This document shows positions 29,547 to 39,404 of a stretch of 64,000 nt of DNA, in pieces (positions within the stretch are counted from its first letter, which is position 1; each line of letters starts with the position of its first letter). Source of the DNA: Rhodobacter sp. Lineage in GTDB: Bacteria; Pseudomonadota; Alphaproteobacteria; Rhodobacterales; Rhodobacteraceae. Under the pieces are notes generated by a model. The model was not told the DNA's origin. It was given only the letters and a program-made list of their open reading frames with translations, and did not search any database. The translations under genes were made by a program, and so were the position numbers. The DNA lies in contig PNJK01000007.1 of the NCBI GenBank assembly GCA_013821825.1, positions 31,456 to 95,455 of the forward strand, in the 5' to 3' direction.

Positions 29547-30029
29547 ATGGCCGATATCAAATCTCTCGATGACCTGAAGTCGGCTGTCGGTTCGGCGCCT
29601 GCTGCGGTCGAAGCTGCTCCCCGTGTGGCGGTGCGCGACAAGCTGGGCCGTTCCTACGCCACCGGCAAGCGCAAGGACGCGGTCGCCCGCGTCTGGGTCA
29701 AGCCCGGCTCCGGCAAGGTTGTGGTCAACGGCAAGGAAATGGCGGTCTACTTCGCCCGTCCCGTGCTGCAGATGATCCTGAAGCAGCCCTTCACCGTTGC
29801 AAACGTCGAAGGCCAGTTCGACGTCTACGCGACCGTTGCCGGTGGTGGCCTTTCCGGCCAGGCTGGCGCGGTGAAGCACGGCATCTCGAAAGCGCTGCAG
29901 CTTTATGAGCCCACCCTGCGCCCGGCTCTGAAGGCCGCAGGCTTCCTGACCCGCGACAGCCGCGTCGTGGAACGCAAGAAGTACGGCAAGCCGAAGGCCC
30001 GCCGCTCGTTCCAGTTCTCCAAGCGCTGA
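29547..30029 (+). CDS. rpsI: 30S ribosomal protein S9
   Basis: [30 protein letters not shown]-terminal [16 protein letters not shown]. Confidence 0.98.
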   Translation: MADIKSLDDLKSAVGSAPAAVEAAPRVAVRDKLGRSYATGKRKDAVARVWVKPGSGKVVVNGKEMAVYFARPVLQMILKQPFTVANVEGQFDVYATVAGGGLSGQAGAVKHGISKALQLYEPTLRPALKAAGFLTRDSRVVERKKYGKPKARRSFQFSKR

Positions 30030-30062
30030 CGTCGAACAATCCAACAGTTCAACGAAATCAAG

Positions 30063-30091
30063 CGGTCGCAAGAAATTGCGGCCGTTTTTCT
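30063..30091 (+). terminator. Rho-independent terminator after rpsI
   Basis: CGGTCGCAAGAAATTGCGGCCGTTTTTC: stem-loop with T-tract. Confidence 0.85.
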
Positions 30092-30109
30092 TTGTGAGCG
30101 TTTCGTAGC

Positions 30110-30598
30110 ATGCAATTGAAATCGTTGATGTTGCGAGTTAGCGAAATCAGCATTTCGATAGCGGTTTGGGCATGTTTGGAGCAGGAAGCCGGCACGCGTT
30201 TTCAGACGCAGTTGGCGGGACAAATTGGCGACAGCTTAGTTGTCGCTGAACTTGTTGGACGCGGGATCGGAGCCACAGCTTTTGCGGACAACGTCCGAGA
30301 CGCAGACCTGCTTGCTTCAGCCAACCACCCTGGCTGCCGCCTGCAAGCGAAGGCCTGGCCAATCGCGCTTTTTGGCGACGGACACACCGTTGATTTCGCC
30401 ATGGTCCCGCGTCTTTCCGGTCGCAACCCGATGCAGATGCCTGGCTGGGGATGCTCGGTCGTGCCGTCCCGCATGCGGGAAGAACGTCGAGCATTAGTCG
30501 ACACGTTGCGAAGCACCGCAAAGGCGGCGGGCATTGACGGCGTGATCTACGCCGATGGCCTTGAGGCAAGACGTGCCCAGGACCAGCTTGTCCCATGA
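30110..30598 (+). CDS. Hypothetical protein with PD-(D/E)XK nuclease-like segment
   Basis: GQIGDSLVVAELVGRGIGATAFADNVRDADLLASANHPGCRLQAKAW resembles short PD-(D/E)XK endonuclease family pattern; rest unassigned. Confidence 0.45.
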   Translation: MQLKSLMLRVSEISISIAVWACLEQEAGTRFQTQLAGQIGDSLVVAELVGRGIGATAFADNVRDADLLASANHPGCRLQAKAWPIALFGDGHTVDFAMVPRLSGRNPMQMPGWGCSVVPSRMREERRALVDTLRSTAKAAGIDGVIYADGLEARRAQDQLVP

Positions 30599-30662
30599 AA
30601 AGAGGGCCGGTGTGACCCGGCCCAGTCAGGGGAAAAGCGATGGCCTGCGCGGAATCCGGCGG

Positions 30663-30866
30663 TCAGGGACACCAGAAGGGCTTTGCGCATTCAGCCTTGG
30701 CCTCATCAGCCGACAGGCCGATATCGCGCAGGATATGGGCGTCAAGGCGCGCCAGGGTCTGGCGGTCGCGGCGGCGGGCCAGGGCCTCGGCCGCGGCAGA
30801 AATCAGGCGCGTCAGGAGGCGGTGCCGGGTGCGGAGGCGAAGGGTCTTGGTCTCGCTGCGGGTCAT
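30663..30866 (-). CDS. DUF1127 domain protein
   Basis: LARLDAHILRDIGLSADEAKAE near C-terminus. Confidence 0.75.
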   Translation of the reverse strand: MTRSETKTLRLRTRHRLLTRLISAAAEALARRRDRQTLARLDAHILRDIGLSADEAKAECAKPFWCP

Positions 30867-30882
30867 CGCAGCCTCCTGTGAT

Positions 30883-30896
30883 TTGTATTGATACAA
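30883..30896. promoter_or_regulatory. Perfect palindrome TTGTATTGATACAA between divergent DUF1127 and MocR-type genes
   Basis: 14-bp palindrome; half-site TGATACAA recurs at 30963-30970. Confidence 0.55.
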
Positions 30897-30936
30897 TAAT
30901 CGATATGACGTAGGGACAATCTAACTATCTCACGCA

Positions 30937-32361
30937 ATGAGTCGCCAGAGGATTATTGTGACTGATACAAGTTGGGCGCCTGATCTGAGTCAATTTCCCG
31001 GACCGAAGTATCTGGGCCTGTCCCGGGCCCTGCGCGAAGCGATCCGGGAGGGCGAATTGCCGCCGAACTCGCAGCTTCCTACGGTTCGGGATCTGGCGTG
31101 GCGGCTGCATCTGACGCCAGGAACGGTGGCGCGGGCCTATCAACTGGCGACGCAGGAAGGGCTATTGGCGGCCACGGTCGGGCGCGGGACATTTGTGGCG
31201 GCGCAATCGCCGCGACTGGGTCCGACGCAGGCATTGTATACTGAACGGATCACGGGTGGGGCGACCGGGCTGGTCGACCTGCGCCCGCCACAAGTGCCCG
31301 AGGTCGGGCAGGCAGAAGCGTTCCGCGCGGCCCTGCTGGAGATGGCGGGGCAGACCGGGGCCGGCTGGCTGGACTATACCAGCCAAAGGGGCGAGGCGGC
31401 GCTGCGGGCCGAGATCGTGACCTGGATGGGCGACCGCATTCTGGGACCGATCGGAGCCGAGGATGTGGCGCTGACCCATGGCGGGCAGAACGCGATCGGG
31501 CTGATCTTCGATTGCTGCCTTCGGGGTGAACGTCCGGCAGTGCTGATCGAGGAACTGGCCTATCCCGGTTTTCGCTATGCCGCGCGGGCGGCGCGGGCGG
31601 AAGTGGTGCCGATCGAGATCGACGAGGAGGGCGCCGTGCCCGAGGCGCTGGAGGCCGCATGCCGCCGCCACGGCGCGCAGGTGCTGTGCCTGACGACCGA
31701 GGCGCAGAACCCCACGACGGGTCGGATGCCGGTGAAACGTCGGCAGGAGATCGCCGATATCGCCAGGGCTTATGACCTGCAGGTGCTGGAAGATGACTGT
31801 TATTCGGTTGCTGAAACCGACATCCCCAGTTTGCGTGCCTTGGCGCCGGAACGGGTCTGGCTTGTCGGTTCGGTGTCCAAGACCATCTCGGCGGCGCTGC
31901 GCTTTGGCTATTTGATCTGTCCGGCGGGCATGGGCGAAGCGGGGCGGCTGACCGCGCAGCACGGGTTCTTCGCGCTGTCGCGTCCGGTCGCTGACCTGAT
32001 GCTGCATCTGTTCAGGTCGGGTGCGGCCGCAGATATCAAGGGACGGGTTCAGGCGGAGTTTGCCGAGCGTTTGCAAAGCCTTGTCAATCTTCTGGGCGCA
32101 TATGACCTGAGCTGGCAAGCCGGGGTGCCCTTTGTCTGGCTGCGGATGCCCTTGGGGTGGCGGGCCTCGACCTTCGTGCGCATGGCCGAGGCACGGGGCG
32201 TGCTGGTCCGGTCGGCGGACGAATACGCGCTGGTGCATGGCCGCGCGCCGAATGCAGTGCGGATCGCGATTGCCGGCAACCTGTCGCGTGACGGGTTCGA
32301 GGCGGCGATGCGGGTGCTGGCCGATCTGCTGGCCCGGCCGCCCTCGGACCTGTCGGTCTGA
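30937..32361 (+). CDS. MocR-type GntR/aminotransferase transcriptional regulator
   Basis: wHTH LPPNSQLPTVRDLAWRLHLTPGTVARAYQLATQEGLL fused to class I aminotransferase domain (SVSKTISAALRFGYL). Confidence 0.92.
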   Translation: MSRQRIIVTDTSWAPDLSQFPGPKYLGLSRALREAIREGELPPNSQLPTVRDLAWRLHLTPGTVARAYQLATQEGLLAATVGRGTFVAAQSPRLGPTQALYTERITGGATGLVDLRPPQVPEVGQAEAFRAALLEMAGQTGAGWLDYTSQRGEAALRAEIVTWMGDRILGPIGAEDVALTHGGQNAIGLIFDCCLRGERPAVLIEELAYPGFRYAARAARAEVVPIEIDEEGAVPEALEAACRRHGAQVLCLTTEAQNPTTGRMPVKRRQEIADIARAYDLQVLEDDCYSVAETDIPSLRALAPERVWLVGSVSKTISAALRFGYLICPAGMGEAGRLTAQHGFFALSRPVADLMLHLFRSGAAADIKGRVQAEFAERLQSLVNLLGAYDLSWQAGVPFVWLRMPLGWRASTFVRMAEARGVLVRSADEYALVHGRAPNAVRIAIAGNLSRDGFEAAMRVLADLLARPPSDLSV

Positions 32362-32497
32362 GGTGCGGACCGGGGGGATTCCTTACCTGTTGCAAAAGGG
32401 CACTGATCACGCGGAATTGCCCGAGGGGGGGAGTTGACCGTGATGGCATCCGTGACTGATGATTCCACCCAGAGCAGAAAAAAAAGAGAGCCCGAAA

Positions 32498-32758
32498 ATG
32501 GGACTGCAATACACCTTTCACGCGCCGCATGGCGGCGCGGATTTTCTTGGCTGGCGCAAGACGCGTGCCGGTTCCACTGAAATCGTCTATGATGACGGGG
32601 TGACCCGGCGGATGGTCTGGCGCGTCGCGTCGAATGACCCGTCAGAGGCGCGGATTTCCGAGGCTCTGCGGGTCGCCGTGCGGTCCTTGCGCGTGGTTCC
32701 GACGCTTTATGATGAGCTGAAGAAGCGGGCAATCGCCATCGAGCGCGTCGCGGGCTAA
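32498..32758 (+). CDS. Small hypothetical protein
   Basis: MGLQYTFHAPHGGADFLGWRKTRAGSTEIVYDDGVTRRMVWRV... Confidence 0.6.
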   Translation: MGLQYTFHAPHGGADFLGWRKTRAGSTEIVYDDGVTRRMVWRVASNDPSEARISEALRVAVRSLRVVPTLYDELKKRAIAIERVAG

Positions 32759-32912
32759 GCCCGACCGCGCGACCATTTCCATTTTGCGGGGACCAAAGCG
32801 GTTGCTTTTGGTGCCTGCTTCTGCCCCTCTTGCCTTGACCCCGGCGATCGGGATAGATTTGATCAAACGTCAAGAAGGGTGCCGCGCCAAGCGGTGCATC
32901 AGAGGGGGACAG

Positions 32913-33785
32913 ATGGCGCAATCGCCAAACTCCGAGGCCAGGGCCGGCCTGTCGCTGGTCAGCCCGACCGCGCTCTATTCAATCCTCCTGCTGGCTGCCC
33001 CCCTGGCGACCGTGCTGATTTACTCGGTGCTGACCGATGGACAGAGCCGGATCGAATGGACCTTCACCTTGGCAAACTATGTCGAGGTGTGGACCGGCAA
33101 GGTCTATCAGGCGATCATGCTGCGGTCCCTGACCGTGTCGATGCTGGTGACGCTGGTCACTGTGGTCATCGCCTTTCCCATCGCCTATTTCGTCAGCTTC
33201 CACGTGACCCCATCGCGCAAATCGCTGTGGCTGTTCCTGATCACGATCCCGTTCTGGACCAGCTATCTGATCCGGGTGTTCCTGTGGAAGGTCATCCTTG
33301 GCTATAACGGCGTGGTGAACTCGGGCCTTCTGGCCGTGGGGATCATCGACGAGCCGTTGCAGTGGATCAACTACAACGTCGGTGCGCTGGTGATGACGCT
33401 GGCCCATGCCTACGCGCCGTTCGCGATCCTGCCGATCTTCGTGGCTCTGGAAAAGATCGACCGCAGCCTGCTGGAGGCCGGGCAGGACCTTGGGGAATCA
33501 AAGCTGCGGACCTTCTGGCGCGTCACGCTGCCGCTGGCGATGCCGGGGGTGATTGCCGCGACACTGATCGTCTTCATCCCGACGATCGGTGACTATGTGA
33601 CGCCCGACCTGATCGGCGGCGGCAAGCTGCCGATGATTGCCAACATGATCGAAGTGAAGATGCTGAAGCAGAATGACAAGGCCATCGGATCGGCCATTGC
33701 CGTCAGCGCCATGCTGATCGTGGCGATCATCAGCCTGATCTTCCTGTTCATGAACCGAAGGTTCCTGCGGGGGAATGCGGGATGA
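32913..33785 (+). CDS. ABC transporter permease, spermidine/putrescine type (PotB-like)
   Basis: Multi-TM; LEAGQDLGESKLRTFWRVTLPLAMPGV EAA loop. Confidence 0.9.
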   Translation: MAQSPNSEARAGLSLVSPTALYSILLLAAPLATVLIYSVLTDGQSRIEWTFTLANYVEVWTGKVYQAIMLRSLTVSMLVTLVTVVIAFPIAYFVSFHVTPSRKSLWLFLITIPFWTSYLIRVFLWKVILGYNGVVNSGLLAVGIIDEPLQWINYNVGALVMTLAHAYAPFAILPIFVALEKIDRSLLEAGQDLGESKLRTFWRVTLPLAMPGVIAATLIVFIPTIGDYVTPDLIGGGKLPMIANMIEVKMLKQNDKAIGSAIAVSAMLIVAIISLIFLFMNRRFLRGNAG

Positions 33786-34591
33786 ACAAGGCGACGGGGT
33801 TGCGCACCTACGCGGTTATCTACCTTGTCTTCCTTTATGCGCCGATCATCCTGTTGCCGATGTTCGCCTTCAACAACTCGAAGGTCATCGCCTTTCCGCT
33901 GTCCGGCTTCACGGTGGAATGGTTCGGGCAGATGTGGGACGACGCCCAGCTGTTCCGGTCGCTGCAGAACTCGATGATCGTGTCGGTGACGACGGCAATC
34001 CTGGCGACGGCCTTGGGCGTCTTCGCGGCGCGGGCGACGACGCGCTACCGCTTTCCGGCCAAGGCGGGGATCATGGGCCTGATCATGCTGCCCCTCGTCC
34101 TGCCCGAGATGATCGTGGCGATGTCGCTGCTGGTGGTCTTGCTGGCCATTGGGGTGCCGCTGTCGATCTTCACCATCATCCTTGGCCATGTGCTGATCAC
34201 CACGCCCTTTGCGGTGGCGATCCTGTCCTCGGCCTTCCAGTCGCTGGACCGCAGCCTGGAAGAAGCCTCGTATGACCTCGGTGAGACGGCGCTCTCGACC
34301 TTTCGGCTGATCGTCTTGCCGCTGGTGATGCCAGGGATCATTTCGTCGCTGCTGATCTGTTTCACGATCAGCCTGGACGAATTCATCATCGCCTACTTCC
34401 TGGGCGGCTCCGAGACCCCGTTGTCGGCCTATATCTACGGCCAGTTCCGGTTCCCGGCGCGGGTGCCGGCGATGCTGGCCCTGGGCACGATCCTGGTCGC
34501 GGTGTCGATCATCCTGCTTGCTATCGCTGAATATTTCCGCCGCCGCGGCATCGCAAAAACCGGTGGCAAGGATTCCGGAGGCTTCCTGTGA
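33782..34591 (+). CDS. ABC transporter permease, spermidine/putrescine type (PotC-like)
   Basis: LEEASYDLGETALSTFRLIVLPLVMPGI; overlaps previous stop by 4 nt. Confidence 0.9.
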   Translation: MNKATGLRTYAVIYLVFLYAPIILLPMFAFNNSKVIAFPLSGFTVEWFGQMWDDAQLFRSLQNSMIVSVTTAILATALGVFAARATTRYRFPAKAGIMGLIMLPLVLPEMIVAMSLLVVLLAIGVPLSIFTIILGHVLITTPFAVAILSSAFQSLDRSLEEASYDLGETALSTFRLIVLPLVMPGIISSLLICFTISLDEFIIAYFLGGSETPLSAYIYGQFRFPARVPAMLALGTILVAVSIILLAIAEYFRRRGIAKTGGKDSGGFL

Positions 34592-35682
34592 CGTCTGACC
34601 GCCCCACGATGATCGAGTTTCGCGACGTCCATAAGTATTATGGCGACTATCATGCACTGCGGGGGATAAATGGCACGATCCGCGCGGGCGAGTTCTTTTC
34701 GCTGCTGGGACCGTCGGGCTGTGGCAAGACCACGCTGCTGCGCACCATAGCCGGGTTCGAGGATATTTCCTCGGGCGCGGTGCTGATCGACGGGAAATCG
34801 ATGGCCAACGTGCCGGCGAACGTGCGACCGACGAACATGGTGTTCCAAAGCTATGCGATCTTCCCGCATATGTCGGTGGCCGAGAATGTGGGCTTTGGCT
34901 TGCGCAAGGATCCGCGGTCGAAGCCCGAGAAGGCCAGGGCCGTCGAGGAAGCGCTGGAGATGGTGGGCCTGAAGGGCTTTGGCGTCCGGGCGGCACATGC
35001 GCTGTCAGGCGGCCAGCGGCAGCGGGTGGCCCTGGCGCGGGCGCTGATCCTGAAGCCGAAGGTGTTGCTGCTGGATGAACCTCTCAGCGCGCTCGACAAG
35101 AAGATGCGCGAGCGTATGCAGATCGAGTTGATCAAGCTGCAGCGCCAGGTCGGGATCACTTTCATTCTGGTCACGCACGATCAGGAAGAAGCCTTGGTCA
35201 TGTCCGACCGGATCGCAGTGATGTTCGACGGCGAGATCATGCAGCTGGACGATCCCGAAACGCTGTACCGGCGGCCGAATTCGAAGATGGTGGCGGATTT
35301 CATCGGGACGATGAACTTCATCCCCGCCACGGTGCTGTCGGAAGCCGGCGACAAGGTTGAGGTCGAGGCCAAGGGGCTTGGCCGTGTGGCGCTGGACATC
35401 TCGGCCGCGCCGCCCGCCAAAGGGGAAAGCCCGGTGGTCGGCCTGCGACCCGAGACGCTGACGCTGCTTTACGATGACCAGAAGGCGCCCGAACGCGAGA
35501 CCGAGGGACTGGTCGACGAGGTCATCTACTTCGGGGACATGACCTACTACGACGTCTATCTGGGCGGGACCGATGTCGAGGTTCGCTTGTCGATGCGCAA
35601 CGTGCCGGGGCGCCCGGTGCTGGATGTCGGCGCCAAGGTACGCGTCGCGTGGAGCCCTTCGGCGCTGGTCCTGTTCCGCTGA
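34588..35682 (+). CDS. ABC transporter ATP-binding protein (PotA-like)
   Basis: LLGPSGCGKTTLLRTIAGFE, LSGGQRQRVALARALI, TOBE-like C-terminus. Confidence 0.92.
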   Translation: MTSDRPTMIEFRDVHKYYGDYHALRGINGTIRAGEFFSLLGPSGCGKTTLLRTIAGFEDISSGAVLIDGKSMANVPANVRPTNMVFQSYAIFPHMSVAENVGFGLRKDPRSKPEKARAVEEALEMVGLKGFGVRAAHALSGGQRQRVALARALILKPKVLLLDEPLSALDKKMRERMQIELIKLQRQVGITFILVTHDQEEALVMSDRIAVMFDGEIMQLDDPETLYRRPNSKMVADFIGTMNFIPATVLSEAGDKVEVEAKGLGRVALDISAAPPAKGESPVVGLRPETLTLLYDDQKAPERETEGLVDEVIYFGDMTYYDVYLGGTDVEVRLSMRNVPGRPVLDVGAKVRVAWSPSALVLFR

Positions 35683-35731
35683 AAGCATCGAAATTGCACA
35701 GCCGCAGGTGGCGGCACGCCGCCCCGCCGGA

Positions 35732-36343
35732 TCAGCGGTCGGGCGAAATGAGGCCAAGGCCGCGCAGGTAGATCCCTATCGCGGTTTCAAGCAGGTCCTC
35801 GGGCGCCCAGGGTTGCGGGCCGCCATTGCCGCGCAGGAACAGCTCTACCACGCCATGGCTGACGGCCCAGACATGCGCCGAAATCATGCTTGCGGGCGGG
35901 CGCCGGTCAGCGGGCAGGGCGCGGGACAGCTGGTCCGCGGCGCGGTCCATCGTGGCCCGGGCCTTGGCCGAAACGCTGGCAAGGTCCGGGTGCTGCCCGG
36001 GTTGAAGGCCGCTTTCGAACATTGCCTGATAGTGCCCCGGGTATTTCCGCGCGAATGCAAGGTACGCGCGGCCGGTCGCTTCGAATGCGGCAAGCGGCGT
36101 CGGGCGGCCTTCGTCATGGGCGTATTCGAGAAGGGCTGCGAAGATGTCGAAGCCCTGCCGCGCGACCTCGGCCAGCAGGTCGTCGCGGCCGGCAAAGTGG
36201 CGGTAGACGGCAGCAGGGGTTACATCCGCCGCCTTGGCCGCTTCGGACAGGGTAAAGCCCTGCGGGCCTTTCTCGGCGATCAGCGCAAGCGCTGCCTCGA
36301 CCAGGGCCTGGCGCAGGTTGCCGTGATGATAGCCGCGCTTCAT
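35732..36343 (-). CDS. TetR family transcriptional regulator
   Basis: [57 protein letters not shown]. Confidence 0.9.
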   Translation of the reverse strand: MKRGYHHGNLRQALVEAALALIAEKGPQGFTLSEAAKAADVTPAAVYRHFAGRDDLLAEVARQGFDIFAALLEYAHDEGRPTPLAAFEATGRAYLAFARKYPGHYQAMFESGLQPGQHPDLASVSAKARATMDRAADQLSRALPADRRPPASMISAHVWAVSHGVVELFLRGNGGPQPWAPEDLLETAIGIYLRGLGLISPDR

Positions 36344-37215
36344 CCCGCTTTTGGCCTGAGGCCGGGTCCACCGCAGATCTTGCCGTCGGGCCTGCCAATG
36401 GCCTTGGCATCCTTGCAGGCATAGTCGACCGCGCCAAGGATCGTCTGGATCGCGGCGATGCGCGCGCGCTTCTTGTCGTCGGACAGGATCACTGTCCAGG
36501 GCGCACGCTTGAAGCTGGTCTTGGCCATCGTCTCGTCGATCGCCGCGCAGTAGTCGTCCCATTTGGCAAGCCCGTCAACGTCGATCTTCGAGAGCTTCCA
36601 TTGCTTCAGAAGATCGCCTTCGCGGTCGAGGAAGCGCTTCAGCTGCTCGGCGCGGCCCACTTCCAGCCATATCTTCAGGAAGATGACCCCCTCATCGGTG
36701 ATCATCTGTTCGAATTCAGGTAGTTGGCGGAAGAACTTCGTGCGATCTTCCGGCGTGCAGAAACCGAAGACATGCTCGATTATGGCGCGGTTGTACCAGC
36801 TTCGGTCGAAAAGAGCGATTTCGCCCGCAGCGGGGAACCAGTCGACATAGCGCTGGAAATACCATTGCTGGCTTTCGCGGTCGGTCGGCCTCGGCAGGGC
36901 CACGACATAGGCCTGGCGCGGATTCATGTTTTCGGTCACCGCCTTGATCGTGCCGCCCTTGCCTGCAGCGTCGCGGCCTTCGAAGACCACGATCAACCGT
37001 TGCCCATTGGCCCGCAGGCCTGCCTGCATCTTGGCAAGCTCGATCTGCAGCGCCTTCATTTCGGCGTCGTAGGCCTTGCCCTTCATTTCCTCCCGATAGG
37101 GGTAGGATTTGGTCAGGATATCGTCCTTGCCTGCCTTTTCGATGGCCTTGCGGACCTCTGTCGGGGCGCCTTCGCGGAAGTAGCGGCTGATCGCGCCGTC
37201 GAAAGGTAGGTTCAT
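36340..37215 (-). CDS. ppk2: Polyphosphate kinase 2
   Basis: [71 protein letters not shown]. Confidence 0.96.
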   Translation of the reverse strand: MNLPFDGAISRYFREGAPTEVRKAIEKAGKDDILTKSYPYREEMKGKAYDAEMKALQIELAKMQAGLRANGQRLIVVFEGRDAAGKGGTIKAVTENMNPRQAYVVALPRPTDRESQQWYFQRYVDWFPAAGEIALFDRSWYNRAIIEHVFGFCTPEDRTKFFRQLPEFEQMITDEGVIFLKIWLEVGRAEQLKRFLDREGDLLKQWKLSKIDVDGLAKWDDYCAAIDETMAKTSFKRAPWTVILSDDKKRARIAAIQTILGAVDYACKDAKAIGRPDGKICGGPGLRPKAG

Positions 37216-37257
37216 GTCGTCCTCCGGGGTTTTGCGCCAGTATGGCTATTGGGCCGG

Positions 37258-38202
37258 TCAGCGCAATGCGGCGCGATCAATGGCGTCGATGACCGCGTCG
37301 GTGTGGCTGTGGTGCGGCATGTGGCCGGCACCCTCGATCACGGTAAGGCGCGCTTCGGGAAGCAATTCGGAGATCGGGCTGGAATGGATGGCCAGCGGCA
37401 CGATGGTATCGGCGGTGCCGTGGATCAGTTCGACGGGCAGGGCAAGCCCATGATAGCGCGGTTCCATCGTTACCAGCTCGGCGCGCAGGGCGTTGATCTG
37501 GGCGGTGTTCGCGGCCAGCGTTCCGCGCCGCAAGGTAAGGGGGATGCCAAGCCAGTCTTCATAGCCTGCGGGCACTGGCGCGGGTGCAAAGACGCTGGCT
37601 GTGGCGGCAGAGACGTAGGATTTCGGCAGAAAGGCGGACGCGAGCGGGATGGCCAGCACCTTGCCAACTGCGGTCGAGGTCAGGCGGTACCAGGGGTCCA
37701 GATCGCCGGGCCAGGGCATCGAAGGCGCGCCGATGAGGACCAGCGCCCTTGGCCCGCCCTCCAGCGCCCAAGCCAGCGCGACGGCGCCGCCGTAGCTTTG
37801 GCCGACAACGACCGGGTCTGTTACGCCGATCCGGGAAAGTCCCGCCTTGATCGCCCGGGCCTGCGCTGCAAGTGACACTTCGGGCAGGGCGTCGGAATGT
37901 CCAAGGCCCGGACGGTCGACCACTGTGACGCGGTAGCGGTCGGTGAGCCGGTCGCGCAGGGAAAAGGTCAGGTCGCGCAAGGATCCGCTGGCGCCGTGGA
38001 TCAGCACCAGATCGGGGCCGGCGCCCGACACCTCGTAGTGCAGGCGCAGCCCGTCGACGGTCACGAAATCGCCGGTCGGTGGAAAGGCTGCCATCGCCGA
38101 AGCCTCGCGTGCCGAAGCGCGCCAGTGGGTGACACCAGCTAGGGCCAGCGTGGCGATGAGAAGGCTCGCGGACAATTTCTGCAGCGTCACGCAGAACCGC
38201 AT
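37258..38202 (-). CDS. Alpha/beta hydrolase
   Basis: LHYEVSGAGPDLVLIHGASGS; VVGQSYGGAVALAWAL; EGAGHMPHHSH. Confidence 0.88.
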   Translation of the reverse strand: MRFCVTLQKLSASLLIATLALAGVTHWRASAREASAMAAFPPTGDFVTVDGLRLHYEVSGAGPDLVLIHGASGSLRDLTFSLRDRLTDRYRVTVVDRPGLGHSDALPEVSLAAQARAIKAGLSRIGVTDPVVVGQSYGGAVALAWALEGGPRALVLIGAPSMPWPGDLDPWYRLTSTAVGKVLAIPLASAFLPKSYVSAATASVFAPAPVPAGYEDWLGIPLTLRRGTLAANTAQINALRAELVTMEPRYHGLALPVELIHGTADTIVPLAIHSSPISELLPEARLTVIEGAGHMPHHSHTDAVIDAIDRAALR

Positions 38203-38336
38203 CTGCCTTGCGGCAAAGGCAGGCCCGGCCTTGTCGTGATCCTACTGTCAAGCGACATGATCCACCCGTGTTGTCAGAAACTGCGGCAAAGGTAGTTCCA
38301 TTGCCCGGGCGTCACAATGGAGGGCGGAGAAATCCG

Positions 38337-39323
38337 CTATTCCGCGGGTTCCGTTGGCGCGAAATCCTTCTTGCCGCGCAGACGGTTGTAGCTTTGACGG
38401 AACGGCAGGAAGTAGAGGGCGCGCAGGCTGTGCCAGGAGCCGCCGTCCTCTTCAGTCCCAAGGCCAAAGGTCAACTCTTCCTTGCCTTTCGGGGCGTAGA
38501 GCGTTCCCGCCGCCCAATCCCAGAAGGAAAAGATGAAGCCCATGTTCTTGTCCCAGTGCTTGCGGTCCACCGAATGGTGAATCTGATGCTGGGCCGGGCA
38601 CACGACAATATGCTGCAACCAGTAGGGATAGCGGATCCAGACATGGCTGTGCCGCAGATGGAAAGCCGAAAAGTAGAACACCGCGATGAAGATATTGATC
38701 TCGAACAGCGTGATCTGGATGGCGGCCGATCCCAGCAGATAGTGCATGACCGCCATGGTCGCACCGACGCTTAGGCCGGCGACCGAGCTGTCGATCACCT
38801 CTTCTACCGGGTGCATGCGTGCGGCGGTGATCGGCGTCATCACCTCGGCCGAATGGTGGACCTTGTGATAATCCCAAAGGAACGGAACCTTGTGGAAAAT
38901 GAAGTGCAGGGCCCACAGGGAGAAATCCAGGGCAAGGACGATCACCAGCGTGGTGACGACGGAAAAGCCGACATGCGGCTGGAAGTTCGCGGCAGAGGGG
39001 CCAAGGACCCACTCGAAGATCGCGGTCATCGCGTTGAAGCTGAGCGGAGTTGTCAGAAGCATCGAGCCGTAGATCGCCGCCAGCAGCATCTTGTTGATGA
39101 AGTAGAACGCGAAATCTGCCTGCGCCGAGGGATGCAGAAGAATGCGTGCCGGAAGCAGCCAGCGCAGCAGGCTCACCGTTTCGGCTTCGCCCTTGCGCGC
39201 CTTGTCGATCATGTAGGCGACCATCGCCACCACAAGCGCGCTGAACAGATAGAGATAGGCCATCCGGTAGGACAGGTCTAAGAACTGTTCAAAGGGCGCC
39301 CAGAGAATCTTGGTGAATTCCAT
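38337..39323 (-). CDS. Sterol desaturase / fatty acid hydroxylase family protein
   Basis: His motifs HFIFHK, HKVHHSAE, HQIHHS. Confidence 0.88.
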   Translation of the reverse strand: MEFTKILWAPFEQFLDLSYRMAYLYLFSALVVAMVAYMIDKARKGEAETVSLLRWLLPARILLHPSAQADFAFYFINKMLLAAIYGSMLLTTPLSFNAMTAIFEWVLGPSAANFQPHVGFSVVTTLVIVLALDFSLWALHFIFHKVPFLWDYHKVHHSAEVMTPITAARMHPVEEVIDSSVAGLSVGATMAVMHYLLGSAAIQITLFEINIFIAVFYFSAFHLRHSHVWIRYPYWLQHIVVCPAQHQIHHSVDRKHWDKNMGFIFSFWDWAAGTLYAPKGKEELTFGLGTEEDGGSWHSLRALYFLPFRQSYNRLRGKKDFAPTEPAE

Positions 39324-39404
39324 GTCGCTCGGCTCTCCTCTTTCTCAACCTCGTTCGGGCGGGAAGACGGTTAGCATCCAATTGTGGCCAAAATGCACAT
39401 CGCT

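Noticed and set aside
33593-34996. 467-aa minus-strand ORF over the permease/ATPase genes
   Set aside because: Shadow ORF of the pot-type transporter.
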